DNA from: Fasciolopsis buskii
Lineage: Eukaryota; Platyhelminthes; Trematoda; Plagiorchiida; Fasciolidae
DNA: 64,000 bases
Assembly: GCA_008360955.1 (NCBI GenBank)
Contig: LUCM01006340.1
Location: 75,594 to 139,593, forward strand
Reading direction: 5' to 3'
Shown here piece after piece: positions 35,160 through 46,699 of this stretch; the first letter of the stretch is position 1, and the number at the start of each line of letters is the position of its first letter. Under the pieces are notes generated by a model. It was not told the DNA's origin. It saw nothing but the letters and a program-made list of their open reading frames with translations, and did not search any database. Made by a program: the position numbers and the translations under genes.

Positions 35160-37940
35160 GCAAAGCGGATTGGCGTGATCACCACTTACGTTCAGTGGCC
35201 AACAGTTTGCGCACGAAATGGTTTTCATTGAGAGAACCATAGCATTTCTGAACCTCAGCAGTCATATTCGTTGAATGAGTTGCCCGATGAATTACCGCCT
35301 CGGAACATCAAACCACTTGTTAGATAGAAACATAGTTCAAACTGTAATGCTTTTACTGAATCGAACTGATCGTGTTTTAGCGGGATTTATTCGAATTTCG
35401 AGGGAACCACTTTATTCAGATTGTCACGAATTTCAAATTTCAACAAAACATGGCATAAGGTTGCTTTCAAAAATGTATTACCCCTCCCTTGTCCATTTTC
35501 TTATAGTTCGAGAATTTCGCTGTCGTGGTATGAAATAGATTTCGCCCATTTGTAAAGTGTCTTTCTTTAGTCCACCGGAAAGGCATTGCAATTCATTTCT
35601 CTGGAATTGGACCACTTTGGAGGGGATCGAAAATAAAGTCAAATTTGTCGAATAAATTCTCAACCTCCCCATGTACGGATCTCAAAGGACATCACTTGCT
35701 ATGCATTCTAAAGCCACCAAATGTACGTCATCGGTACTATTTCATGCTTCCCCATTCATGATGTGCGCATAATTTGGTCTCCATGTTTCTGAAATTCGAG
35801 GACTTTATGTCTTTCTTTATTTTCAGTGTAAGATAAATTTGGTGACAATATGTTCCATCGCAGTATAAGTAATTCTGTCTTTTTGCGCATGCGATTAAAC
35901 CACAATCTCCTAAACTCGCAGTTGGTAAAGGTCAGTTATTTGTTATCACTTTATCAGCGATCGTATTTATTGTGAGAAGCTTGAAAATTTAAGTTCGAAC
36001 TTCTTTCGTTCAAACCATTATTTTCCAGATTGCTTTACAAAGGATATTCGGTTTTTTCCTTTCTGTAACTTCTTCAAGAACAAAATTTAGGCGCGTCCAA
36101 TTTTTTGACATGCTACGAGCCAAACGCGATCCTAATGCAGTTTTCCTCGTCGCAATCGGATCACAATGGGAAGAAGCCAGGAGGGGTTTCCTGACGAGGT
36201 GGAATGACCTTGATCTCAAGGTCAATTGTGATACATACTGAACTTACTTTTCAGTAAAACCTTGTGATTTGTGTTCAGCCATTATTAGTAAATCCCATGT
36301 GACATGCAACCTTACAATTACCATGGAATCCCCTTGAATCCTTAATTATATGAATTATCCAAAATATTCGATACAATAGCCGCTTCTATCAAACGAACGG
36401 TTTAGTTGATATTCAGGCATGTAGCTTATGAAATAAGTTTGCAACATTTCCCTAAGCCCTACGTTTTCAGCTTTCAAGTCCAAACTAATTAACCTTGGTA
36501 ACCAAGGGTATTAAAATTTAATTGGTAAATTGCAGTCTGCGAACAGATCTAACGAGAGAAACTGGCGCCTACTGGCACCCTGACCCACCCGGTAAACGCT
36601 GGCACCGTCAGAGCAATGACAGCATGCATTTTTATTGCATAATCGTTGTCTGATATATTTCCTAAACACGAAAACTGACGTAACTGGCTTTTGCTAATCA
36701 GTCATGTTCAAATTCCTAATGCGAACAAAAGCACGAAATGTTGAAGAAAACGCAGGAGGGACAGCAAATGAAGATACATTGAACGCGCCTTTCGACACAC
36801 ATTGCAAATTTTGTTGTTTTATCTTCTGAATGATCGTGCAAAACCAGGGATGAAATTGCCGAACGACTTAGATTTGTGCAAAACATTTCCACAAGAGTTA
36901 AAGCACAAAAATTGAACGTGGCCGTTCTATCAGACTTATTGATCGTGACAGGAACATAACACGTGGTTGCTTATTCGATGACTGCAATCAACGATGACAT
37001 TTCTTCATGTCAAATGCATCATCTTGAACACTAAAACAAAACATTTCGGCAGACCCACGCAACATAAAAAGGCATCAATTGATCGGTGGACCTGTGACCA
37101 CATCTTTTGAAGGATTTTCTACTTCTCGTTATCCCAAACACAAATTATTTGATTCATATATTTCTTTGAGGAATAACAAAAAGATTCACATTCAATTCTT
37201 ATAAAATCGATTTTCGTTTCAAGCAATGATTTGCTACTGGATAAATATGAATCGGAAAAGTGTGCGCTTTGTCGTGATTTTATACTCACATGTTTATCGA
37301 GGAGGTGAGGTCACGCCCTGACAATTCGTGCACGCGGAATTAGTCAGTCATTGGGTTAGCGCACGGCTCGAGTGCAACCCGGATTCATAAGTCACATGAT
37401 CGTGTTTGGAATGAACCGGTACAAACGGCTAGGTTCAACTGTCAATGTCAGCATTTGTGAGTGCACGCAATGGTTCGGTTTTGAATCGGATTTGTATGTG
37501 AGGCTAAATCCCACCCGTTTGCAAACACTCCTTTCGAATCACACGAGTCTAGTCCATTTGACTAGTTGAATCGTGAACCACTCTTTTCAGTGTTTTTCTT
37601 TTGTCGGAAGGAGAATTGTAGAAATTATATACGACTTTGGATGAATGGGTGCACTTGGATACAGGGAAATAACGACCGCGATCGTGATCAATATGATATG
37701 GAAGTCGAAGTGTGCGGCTCTTAGGACCGGATCGATGATATCAGTATTATCGGACTACACAATCATGCAATTTGAATCACCATCATAACCGTCTTCATGA
37801 TCATCGCCATCTTTGCTGCGAGCGCGATCTTCATCAGGATCCTGAGTACCACTCTAATTCCTTCCACTTTTTGGTAAACTACTCATCCTGTTGTTCACGC
37901 TAGTCATCCTCATCGGCACCTACATAACAATATCACTAGC
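35160..37940. other. No supported feature
   Basis: Short frames only. A plus frame at 35275-35538 and a minus frame at 36010-36225 have no splice support. No repeat-family match was seen. Confidence 0.45.
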
Positions 37941-37942
37941 CA

Positions 37943-37980
37943 GTATGTTTATATATGCTTATATTTATATATAAACATAC
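37943..37980. repeat. AT-rich inverted repeat beside S2 copy
   Basis: Arms 37943-37956 and 37967-37980 are perfect 14-base reverse complements (gtatgtttatatat and its complement) around a 10-base centre. It lies 13 bases upstream of an S2 copy. Confidence 0.85.
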
Positions 37981-37992
37981 ATTTTCTGTACC

Positions 37993-38150
37993 ACTCGGCA
38001 ATGATCAAGCGGATAAGGCCGTGTTGTTTGGACGTGAATGTCGCGCGTTCGCTTCCTTCCGGCTATCGATCAGCTTTCCCAATTAGCAGCCCCTTCTTGA
38101 CGGCTGTCCCCTTCCCAAAATCGAGGTACCCTGTTGTTTCGCTAATAAAG
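37993..38150 (+). repeat. S2 tRNA-like SINE copy
   Basis: Plus-strand copy: atgatcaagcggataaggcc (A-box region), a B-box eroded to gcgttcgcttcc, then atcagctttcccaattagca, gccccttcttgac and ccccttcccaaaatcgaggt, ending near ttcgctaataaagg. The 3' end matches the 52.4 kb copy (ttcgttaataaatgg). Confidence 0.62.
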
Positions 38151-38159
38151 GAAGCAAAC

Positions 38160-41100
38160 ATTAAAAAAAGATTTCATACCGTGGAACTTGAAAAAGCGGC
38201 TTTAACGTGCAAACATTATTAGTGTGACCATAGTGGCTGAAAAGTTAGAAATGATAGAAAAGGTCATGCGATTGCGATAAAGCTGAACTTCTGCTTCATC
38301 TCCACCTGTCCAAATGGTTCTTCTGATGGTATCACCAAAACTCAAAAACGAGCATCTAGCACCTGTGGGGACAGATGTATGATTCACAGGCTTCATGCAG
38401 AAAGTGAACTATATTACCCGGACAATCTCTTTCTCTCGTTATCTAGCTTGCACCAAAACTAGGGGTATCAACGTTGGTGTGCTAGTTTCACTAACCACAA
38501 TGGGGATGGCAGTTTGCACCATTTAATAATAATCTAATCATTACAATTGCTTAACACATCGCGGATATTCTTTTTTGGGTTTCAGGATGAAACAAAGGAA
38601 TTAAAATAGGTTACTGAATTTTGAGGAAATGCACTGGAATTCTCCGGCATATGCATGTAAACGATAAAATTAAACCAACATTTAATAATGCCCGGAAACC
38701 CCGGGAAACTCAAGCCGACCACAATTTTGTCAGTCTGGTACACACAATTCAGATTCATAAAGATTAAAACGTTGTTTACAGACGAACTGCAGAAAATCAA
38801 AACCAGTTCCACTAGCTGTTTGATTACATGCAATTTCCGGCTCTTTTGACCAGTTGGCACGTTGACAATGTCCGGAATCAACTGACTACAAGGGAGACAG
38901 TTCTAGGGAGTTAAAAGGGAAATTGTTCGTGTCCCCTGATTCTGCTTTCGTCCCATTTTTCGCTGGCTGTTGTTTTGCCACGTTCGTATTTGCATCTCAT
39001 GTGTAGTTACCTTGATAGAATAAGTCCATGTGATTATCGCAAGTCGTCTGACATCTTATTAGACGGCATAGTAGGATTATCACAACCTTGGACAGCTGCG
39101 AAAATATATAATGCTCCTTGTAGGTAAATTACCGTTTCTCGACTTTGTGAACTTCGTAAATGCTGATTTTATGGGTGTTGTGCTTTGTAGATCTTCGGAA
39201 GACAAACGGATGGCGGGCCTACTTCATTGATGATTCAGTTTCTAAACGGTTGGTATTCGTGTGCACAATATTGAGCCTTTGCGTCCAAATCCCTAGTAAT
39301 TTTGACCGGGCTCGTTAGAACTTAGATCAGCCTTAATCCTTGTAAATGATTCCGGTTTCCTGTTTGCTTATTATTCTCATTTTACTTACAGCCCTTGTTG
39401 CTGATAAGTCCTAATATGAACGTTTCAACAACCAGACACAGTTGCCTCATTCAATTCTGAACATGTGTCCCAGTAACATATGCGGAATTGCAGTCTAAGC
39501 TAGTGCCTTTCGCCTCGCGTACGCATTCAACACCGAGTAATTGTTGAATTTATCTGGAAACCAGTTTCAGTTCTGGTACACGTAATAAAAAAACGTAAAC
39601 TATAGTTTAAAAGATGATATTCAGCAAATGAGGGAATACCTTGGCAGTGGATGCACAATTTCCAGTCGTGTTTTGTGTATCTTTGTTGGTAGGTCACTTT
39701 TATTTTGATGTTCTGGGGCAAATGGATTCCGCAGTTCACCGAGAAGTGTAGATTTAGGTGTATTTTGAGTAGTTAGATGGACAACGACATTATCCCCGAA
39801 TTCGGATGGTTACGCTAGTGATCCGGATGTTAGAGTGAACGAGTACTGAGAACAAGGCGTGGTCTACTTCTGAACGTCTTTCGGATCGGTCAGACTCAAC
39901 GAATGCAATGCATTGTCAGTATCCCATTTTCTACGTTGTCTCGAAACCCTTCTAGGAGGAATGAACCATTTTTGCACGGAAGGAATAAGCTGGATTAACC
40001 CGGTTTGTGTCCACGTTTTGGAAACACTTGATATGCTAAATGGAAGGACATCAATTTACCTGAACGTAGGTAATGATGAAGGAGCTAGCAATATGATACC
40101 AACGGTTTTCGATGTATGGTTCCAAAATGCAGGAGGTATTTCACGTGGCGAAGTAACTAAAGTTTTCCTGGAGCAAAAGTAATCCTCTGGGATCAAATTT
40201 ACTCAGGAGCGACCTTTATTTTAGATGTACTTCCGGCAGGAGAAGCTTCATGAATCCATCCAGTGATATCCGGACCGTGAACTTCCATATAGCTTACTTA
40301 TTGAATCATCCATAAGGATAGGAAAAGCCTGGACATTCCTACTTTTTCGTCTAAAATGAAACTTAATATTGTTGCTCTTGTTTGCAGTCGACTTCCTTTG
40401 GATGTACAGCAAAGAACTAAATTGCTTCGTCTTTGCTGTGTTCATCTTTTAAAATTGAATTTCGGGTCAGTGTTCCACATCTGATAGCCTTGTTAACGTG
40501 CAATAGTATCTAAAATAGAGTGATAAACAACGCATCCTTTGACACACATCAGGTCTTTCTCATTCTCGAACAAATCGAAATCTGGGTATTTGTGTTGGGC
40601 GTGGGCGAGACATTAACTGGTGATTTCCCCAGGGTGTTACTGACCCAAACGTGTAAGCTTTTTTGCGGTTCTCAACAAACCAAAAAGCTTACGAGCTTGT
40701 ACGACATCCGTACTTCCAAAACTCTTCACAAATTATTTCCCATAGATGCATGGACACTCGGTCATTGATTGTTTCGAAAATATCAGACAGGGGTTTCCGT
40801 ACTGATAGAAACCGATAGTTTGTGCACGGTAGATTTTTTTCAGGGGATTTTCCGATCCACCAATTGCTGTCATCAGCAAGTTTGTCAAAGGTCAACATTA
40901 GGAGGAATGGAAGAATGAGACAATTTTGCAAGTGAAGTTTCCTTGGGCAAAAGTAGCACTGCTTAGACATGATTGTTATCCGGAACAAACAGGGCAGGAT
41001 TAAAAAAAACTTAATTCGATATTTTGTGCACACTATTCGCAAACAAATTGCCGATTGCAAAGTTTGCAGATCAAATGAAATTTGTTCGCACTAGATTATC

Positions 41101-41780
41101 CTGAGCAACGAGATCAGCGTATTATAACTGCTTCCTCATTCATCTCAATTCAGTCAAACACAACAATAATGATGTTTTGGTGACATAGGCTGCGTTTTAC
41201 TTAGATGGTTATCAAATGTCACACGGTTCTCGGAGGTCTGTGTATTCATCCGTTTCTAGTCCACTTGTAGAACGCGGATTGATCAAGGCCACATAAAAAG
41301 TGTCGTACTAGCAGATCGTGAGATGTATGTGAAGAATTTAGATTGGATCTCAGTATACAAAATTCAGTTTGCCACAGTTTCGAACAAAGACGAAATACCG
41401 ACAGACACTGAACTGGCTCGGACTAAGGCTAAACAAACTGAGAGGATGAGATCGCAATAGAAAAAAATTTTCGCGTCGTATCTATACTTCATGTGTTTAT
41501 ATACAAAATCTGTGATATCCCGATTGGTGAAACATATTTCGTCCAATGGCCTTCAAGGAATGTTTGATCTTCGCGATCGATTGTAGCAACGCTTCTTATT
41601 GGTTGCTTTTGTATAATGGCTAGCTCGAAACACGTGATTTGCATGCAGATGCATGGTAATTTTAAAATCGGCGTGCTGAAAACACCTATCGGGCTCAGTG
41701 GATTGACCAGCTGAAATGCTCCAGCGATCCCTTCAACTTCCAGACCCTACGTATTCTGCTTTCGTGCCAATTGGCGGTGC
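38160..41780. other. No supported feature
   Basis: Several frames of 65-125 codons occur on both strands (for example 39913-40182 plus and 40689-41060 minus), without splice support or motifs. No recognisable repeat was seen. Confidence 0.45.
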
Positions 41781-41799
41781 TGCGAGATTTGATATGGTT

Positions 41800-41990
41800 T
41801 CGCAAGCGATTTATTATGCTTTACACTTTCGGTGGCCGCTGGAAAGCCTCGAAGCAGCTTTCATCCGTTTCATCTTCGTTGGAAATCCTCAACTGTGCAT
41901 ATCCATTGGAAGGGGAATTCGAGGTAGCCGGTCGTGAGTTGAACGCTTTACCCATTACACTTGCCGGATCGATTCTCGACAACTTATCGA
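41800..41990 (-). repeat. S1 tRNA-like SINE copy, diverged
   Basis: On the minus strand: ggcaagtgtaatgggtaaag (A-box region), gcgttcaactcacgaccgg, a strongly eroded B-box, then ccattggatatgcacagttg, aggatttccaacgaagatga and a decayed tail. The order matches the copies at 5.8 and 30.2 kb. It is the oldest-looking S1 copy here. Confidence 0.5.
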
Positions 41991-41999
41991 AAATGTAAC

Positions 42000-44900
42000 G
42001 ACCAAAACGAGAAAACCTCAGTTCGCCAAATGCCACAAGTACCGAATGAGCTCACTTTGAATCTTGTCGATGAAGCATTTATGACGGTGAGATCTCCAGT
42101 CGACACAACAGAATTTCAGTAGCAGGTTATCGTTGAGTGTTTTGAAGATACGTATTTTGATTCATTACGGACGGCGAAAGTGACCAAGTGAGTGGATTCC
42201 ATCAGAAATAGCGAAACAAATCCAAGGTTGACTCAGATTGCGTCGAACTGTCTCTCATGTGGACGGGCATTTTTCAATCGCAATTTCAACAAACTCATTG
42301 GTTCATGGCTGACGGTCTGCCTGTGCTCGGTTACGTTTGTTAAGATTGAAGTCATAATGCAAACCTTTGGTATCCTGCCATGTGCAACATGTGGCCCGAA
42401 GACCGGATGATTTTCATGCAAACGTGCATCCTCGTTGAAAATTATGATCACAGAAAAATGAGTCCCAATTGGGTAGTCTGAAAATCGGAATGAAATACAG
42501 ACCTGGAACCGAAAATGTGTCTGCAGCAGAAAAGTCTATCCGCAAGGATCACTTCGACTGCCCAACATAAGAGGGACTACACTAGAACGTTTTCCCGGTA
42601 GTGGGGTGAAATTGTAAGTGATATTCTTGCCTGACATTACTGATCAATAAACATGACGCCAAGATTTTCCCAAAAAACAGAAGAAGACTGAGCGAAATAC
42701 GAAAGTCCAGTCAACAAGACCGCAAATTGCTTCACTGAACTTTAGTCACGATTCGCCAGCTCTTAAGCATTTCCCGAAAAGCCTTTTGCATACCCTACGG
42801 TCATGCAGCCCGGAAGCAAAAACTAGAGTCAAGCTAGTGTAAGCAAGTCAGGTCCAAGTGTGTTGGAATGTTGTGGAATCACCCAGTGAAGGGGAGGCTT
42901 ATTTCCGTAAAAATTGGCTTGTAAATCTAGGCGAATAAATATGGAACTGAGGGCCATGGTAAGTTGTTCATTCAATTAAACTGGTGAGACATGAAACTCG
43001 TGGTTATACCAACGTGTTGAGAAATTTAGAACTTTCGATAAATTCTCTGTGAAAGATGAACACATCAAATTGCATGATACGTTTTAAATCGTTAAATCAT
43101 AATCCGTTTGGCATGACATTTTCACAAAATTTCTGTTTTCCCCGAGTGGGGAAAACCTAGTTTTCGGCGACAAACTTAACAGTGACCGTGATGCTAACAT
43201 TACTGTTGTTGTTGTTGTTGTTTGTTGGTACTGGACGGCAAAGTAAACTGTGCCACTATCTAGTCGAAGCTGTTGAATTCATCCCACTCGGCGCGTGCTG
43301 CCTCGCACTGTCAGATTGGAAATTCTTACAAAATATTGATTATAGACTAAAAAACCGATGTCAAAGAAAGCACACATCGTCATCGTCTAACAACAAAACA
43401 TCCATAATTTTCTGATTTGAATGGAATTGTGGGTGTAGTCAAACTACACCAGAATTGGCATTCGTCCAAGAGAACAATGTTAGACTGAAAATCCATGGTT
43501 GGGGAACTCGTTGCCGGAAATTAGAGAAAATTCCATGGATTTTTCACCAATTACTGGCTGAGTTGCTCCCAAAACGTCTTACTAAAAGCAGATCATTTGG
43601 ACTGATACGTAAATAAAAAAAAACACTGCCCAGTTTTCGTAGTCAACATAAGAACACTGTATTGATTGTATTGTTTTCGAAATTTGACGGATACTTTTCT
43701 TGCTCCTTCTAGCATTTAACGAAGGAAATCACGTGCCATTGGAATGAATGGAATGTTATATTTTTAGTAAATCATTCGTAATGGCCAAACTTTCATATAC
43801 AATAAAGTGTAGCTTGCAGTTACGTTGAACGAAGTACATTGCTTGAAATGCTTTGAAAAAAAAAGGATTTAACTTTACTTTTTTTATTTGTTCGCAGGTG
43901 GCACAAGGATCCGGGTGTGGTGTAGAAATGGAGACTCACTGGCGAGTCACAGTATAATCAAAAGCGCGGAACATTTTGAGAAAGGGAGTAGCAGACTGGT
44001 GAGTGTTGCTAGGTAGGGTAGTTGACTGGAACTGGACCGATTTGAACGGATGTCATTCGGTTTGAAATACCATCACGTTGATCGCTTGGCCTTAGGCATG
44101 CCCATGGACTTTGGGCGTTTGGCCGAAGGAACTTGGTACTCACCGACTGGTATGACGCCAGTACAAGCGTAATGTGACCGAATGGATTTTCCTGGTCTGG
44201 CCATTCATTGCTCGGCTCCTAGGTAGGCTTAACACCGTCAAATTGCCAGTTTGGGTGGAATCCGCACCGATCAATAGACCATACGCCGAATCGTGGACAT
44301 GGATGTGGGCAAATACAATCATTCACTGAAACTGGCATAATAGTGTTTGGATATAAAGAATTTTCTCTAGCACTTTCAGAATGCTAGTCCATGAACAGTA
44401 AGAGACCTTGAGTTGTCGTACTATCTAGACCACTCTATGGTGTAGTGTTTCAGAATATTAGTCTTAGTAATAGTTAATGTAAGGTTTACTTCTCTTTCAT
44501 TCAGCAAAATACTAATTATATGCTATGAAGACAAAATGGTATCCCACATCGTTTCACGAATCAGTCTTAGTACTTGTTTTGATTACTATTCGAAGAGGGC
44601 GCAACGTCTTCGTTTGTTTGTTGATGCTGACCACTTGGTTGCCACTGCTACCGCCCCCTTTGTATCGAATCTGTGCCCAGGTCAATTTTGCATCTAATGT
44701 TTGGTGAAATGCACTGGTCACGATTGTTGTCTAGCCTTCTCTCGTGAAATCGATAAGAACTTGGACCGGTAATCAAATATAAATGAGCTGAACTTCAAAT
44801 AAATATGCTTGTTTGTTGTTTGGAGTAATAATAATGACCAAGTGACAAAGGCAGTACACAGCGACATTCAGATTTAATGTGAGGTGCTAGGAAACCCCAA

Positions 44901-45190
44901 GGATTTTATAACACTTTGGAAACTTTCGATAGCATTGGGGATCGTGTGTTTTTGCACACTGAAAGTTTTCTAAGTCTGAGAATTACTGATCACAGAGCAC
45001 AAAATGGCACACATTTTATAACCAGCCTACTTAACCTAATAATTGCGATGATAAATGTAATCGATTTCTTCATTACCGACAATAAAAACAATAACAAAAA
45101 TGACCTGGAAATTTTATCTTTTTCGGTGCTTAAATTCTAGATTTCCGCACCCTTGGAGTTGGGTAGACGTGTAATTTGAATGGTACATCT
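42000..45190. other. No confident feature
   Basis: A (TTG)n tract at about 43204-43224 lies in a frame that starts MTVMLTLLLLLLLFVG (43182). This mimics a signal peptide but is most simply the translation of the tract. Nothing else is supported. Confidence 0.45.
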
Positions 45191-45191
45191 A

Positions 45192-45400
45192 TTAGGCTTT
45201 GAGTGACTTTACGTACTTCAGACTGATCACGAATCCTTTTCCACGACGTCTATCTTCGTAACTGCCACAGCTTTGTGATAGACCGGGACAGTGAACTTGT
45301 GATTTCCCAATCCTATTTGCATCGTAAATAAAAACGGTCATGAATCCAAGATCAAGAGTCGTAACAACCAAGCTCCCCATGGAAAGCAATCTTAGTTTCA
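45192..45400 (-). CDS. Possible terminal coding exon, unknown protein
   Basis: The minus strand is open to a TAA at its low-coordinate end and reads TTLDLGFMTVFIYDANRIGK, then SQVHCPGLSQSCGSYEDRRR. The text is protein-like, with a Cys pair and a basic end. Possible acceptors are ctaag and ggggag, neither good. It could follow the minus-strand segment at 45522-45729, but I found no phase-compatible donor. Confidence 0.25.
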
Positions 45401-45467
45401 CAGCGCAAACGCATTGAGGTCACGAAAGCGTGAAACGCGAAACCAGGTGCATCAGGGAGTGAAAGAA

Positions 45468-45479
45468 CCCCCCCCCCCC
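45468..45479. repeat. C12 homopolymer
   Basis: Twelve consecutive C on the plus strand inside a minus-strand open frame. Homopolymers of this length are prone to sequencing error, so a frameshift here could be artificial. Confidence 0.95.
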
Positions 45480-45521
45480 AAATGATCATGAAAAACGTAT
45501 GCCAGCAACAACATGTTGTAC

Positions 45522-45729
45522 GTGTATGGTTGGCAAACAGGATTGCTGCCGACAACCAATCCTTTGTCTCAAAAGGAAGGTTCAAATCAAATCTGTTTTC
45601 AGAGGTCAAACCTCGGTTGAAAGATTCGGTAATCATAAACCATGGTATCGCGGTCAGCGCATTGCTTAATTCACCTTGATACAAAGCCAAAATGGCTCGG
45701 ATAATGTTAGCTTTAGAGTTTGGATAAAA
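45522..45729 (-). CDS. Possible coding exon, unknown protein
   Basis: Minus strand. A strong acceptor (gatttttgttttag, AG at 45730-45731) opens a phase-0 frame reading FYPNSKANIIRAILALYQGE, LSNALTAIPWFMITESFNRG and FETKDWLSAAILFANHT. Possible donors are at 45520-45521 (gtacaa) or 45610-45611 (gtttga). The frame continues past the C12 tract to a stop near 45352. Its entry phase agrees with the exit phase of the minus-strand segment at 49357-49520, so the two could belong to one gene with a 3.6-kb intron. No family is recognised. Confidence 0.3.
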
Positions 45730-46304
45730 CTAAAACAAAAATCAACGTGCATTTGTCAAACCAGTTGAAAAGAGTGAGACGGAAACCAAGGCATTTCGCA
45801 TTGTGCTGCATTGCAGTTCTTCTCCCGTCTGCATGATAAACGAGTAGTTGTGCTCAGAGATCTTCTCCTGAAAGCTGTAGTCAGTTTCTCGTTGGGAAGT
45901 TGATTAAAATCGTCCCGTACATCTGTATAATTCACTGATCAAGGTGAAATTATACGCCCCTGCTTGTCACTCGTTCCACGCTTGCTAAACTCTCTTTTGG
46001 GATGATGTAGCGAAACACAACCTCGAATTTATATGGTCGCGCATGGTAAGACTAACCGCACGAAAAATGTTGACTTTGTTCAACCGAATTGTTTTCGTTT
46101 TACCAGCAAGCGCATTACCCTGGCCGGGGTAGTCGGAAGTGTGTTCTAGCTGCATGAATGCAACATTGGTGTGTACATTTGACTGTGCCATTGTTTGTCC
46201 TTCTGTCTATTTAATTCCACTGTTGAGGACACAGCAGTTTAGTTCATCCTCAAGAAAGAATTACAGCTAGCACGAAAATCGACTGGCTTTGTGAAGATTA
46301 GAAA

Positions 46305-46365
46305 CCACTACCTTCGAACCGAAACACGGTCACTCTAACCGCTTGATCATCCCAAGTCAGTTACA
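46305..46365 (-). repeat. Possible S2 head fragment
   Basis: On the minus strand, atgatcaagcggttagagtg resembles the S2 A-box region at 38.0 kb (atgatcaagcggataagg) and is followed at short spacing by a B-box-like ggttcgaagg. Only the head is present. Confidence 0.35.
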
Positions 46366-46419
46366 TTGTGAATATTTTCTCGGTTTAACCAAGAACATCA
46401 AACCGTCGAGAAAGCACTA

Positions 46420-46648
46420 ATGTTTTCTGTGACTTCCGGTTATGTTCTTACCGGTCGCATTAATGAAAACTGTATACTTGGCCGGCAGTCTTCGGGGTTG
46501 AAGGCTAGTGTTTTTTTTCGCCTGGCTGGTTGCGGTCGCTTGTGGTGGTATGGGATGCTGTGTAAAGGTGATTATCAGCTTGCATTTGCTTCTTTAATCA
46601 TTGACATATTATCAGGGATCGCTTTTTGCCTCATTTTTTGGCCAAGGT
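46420..46648 (+). CDS. Possible membrane-protein exon
   Basis: A frame open for 76 codons ends at a good donor gccaag|gtaatt at 46649, leaving two bases. It starts at an ATG at 46420 or at an internal acceptor. The last third is hydrophobic (LAFASLIIDILSGIAFCLIF), long enough for one membrane helix, preceded by GCGRLWWYGMLCKGDYQ. Family unknown. The hydrophobic stretch makes chance somewhat less likely, but T-rich DNA also gives such peptides by accident. Confidence 0.28.
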
Positions 46649-46699
46649 AATTCGCGCATCTAGTCCAGTTGATTTTTTTTTCAAACAGAGCTGAATTCA

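Noticed and set aside
43182..43415. Apparent signal peptide with a run of leucines
   Set aside because: The leucines come from a (TTG)n tract and there is no donor or further exon.
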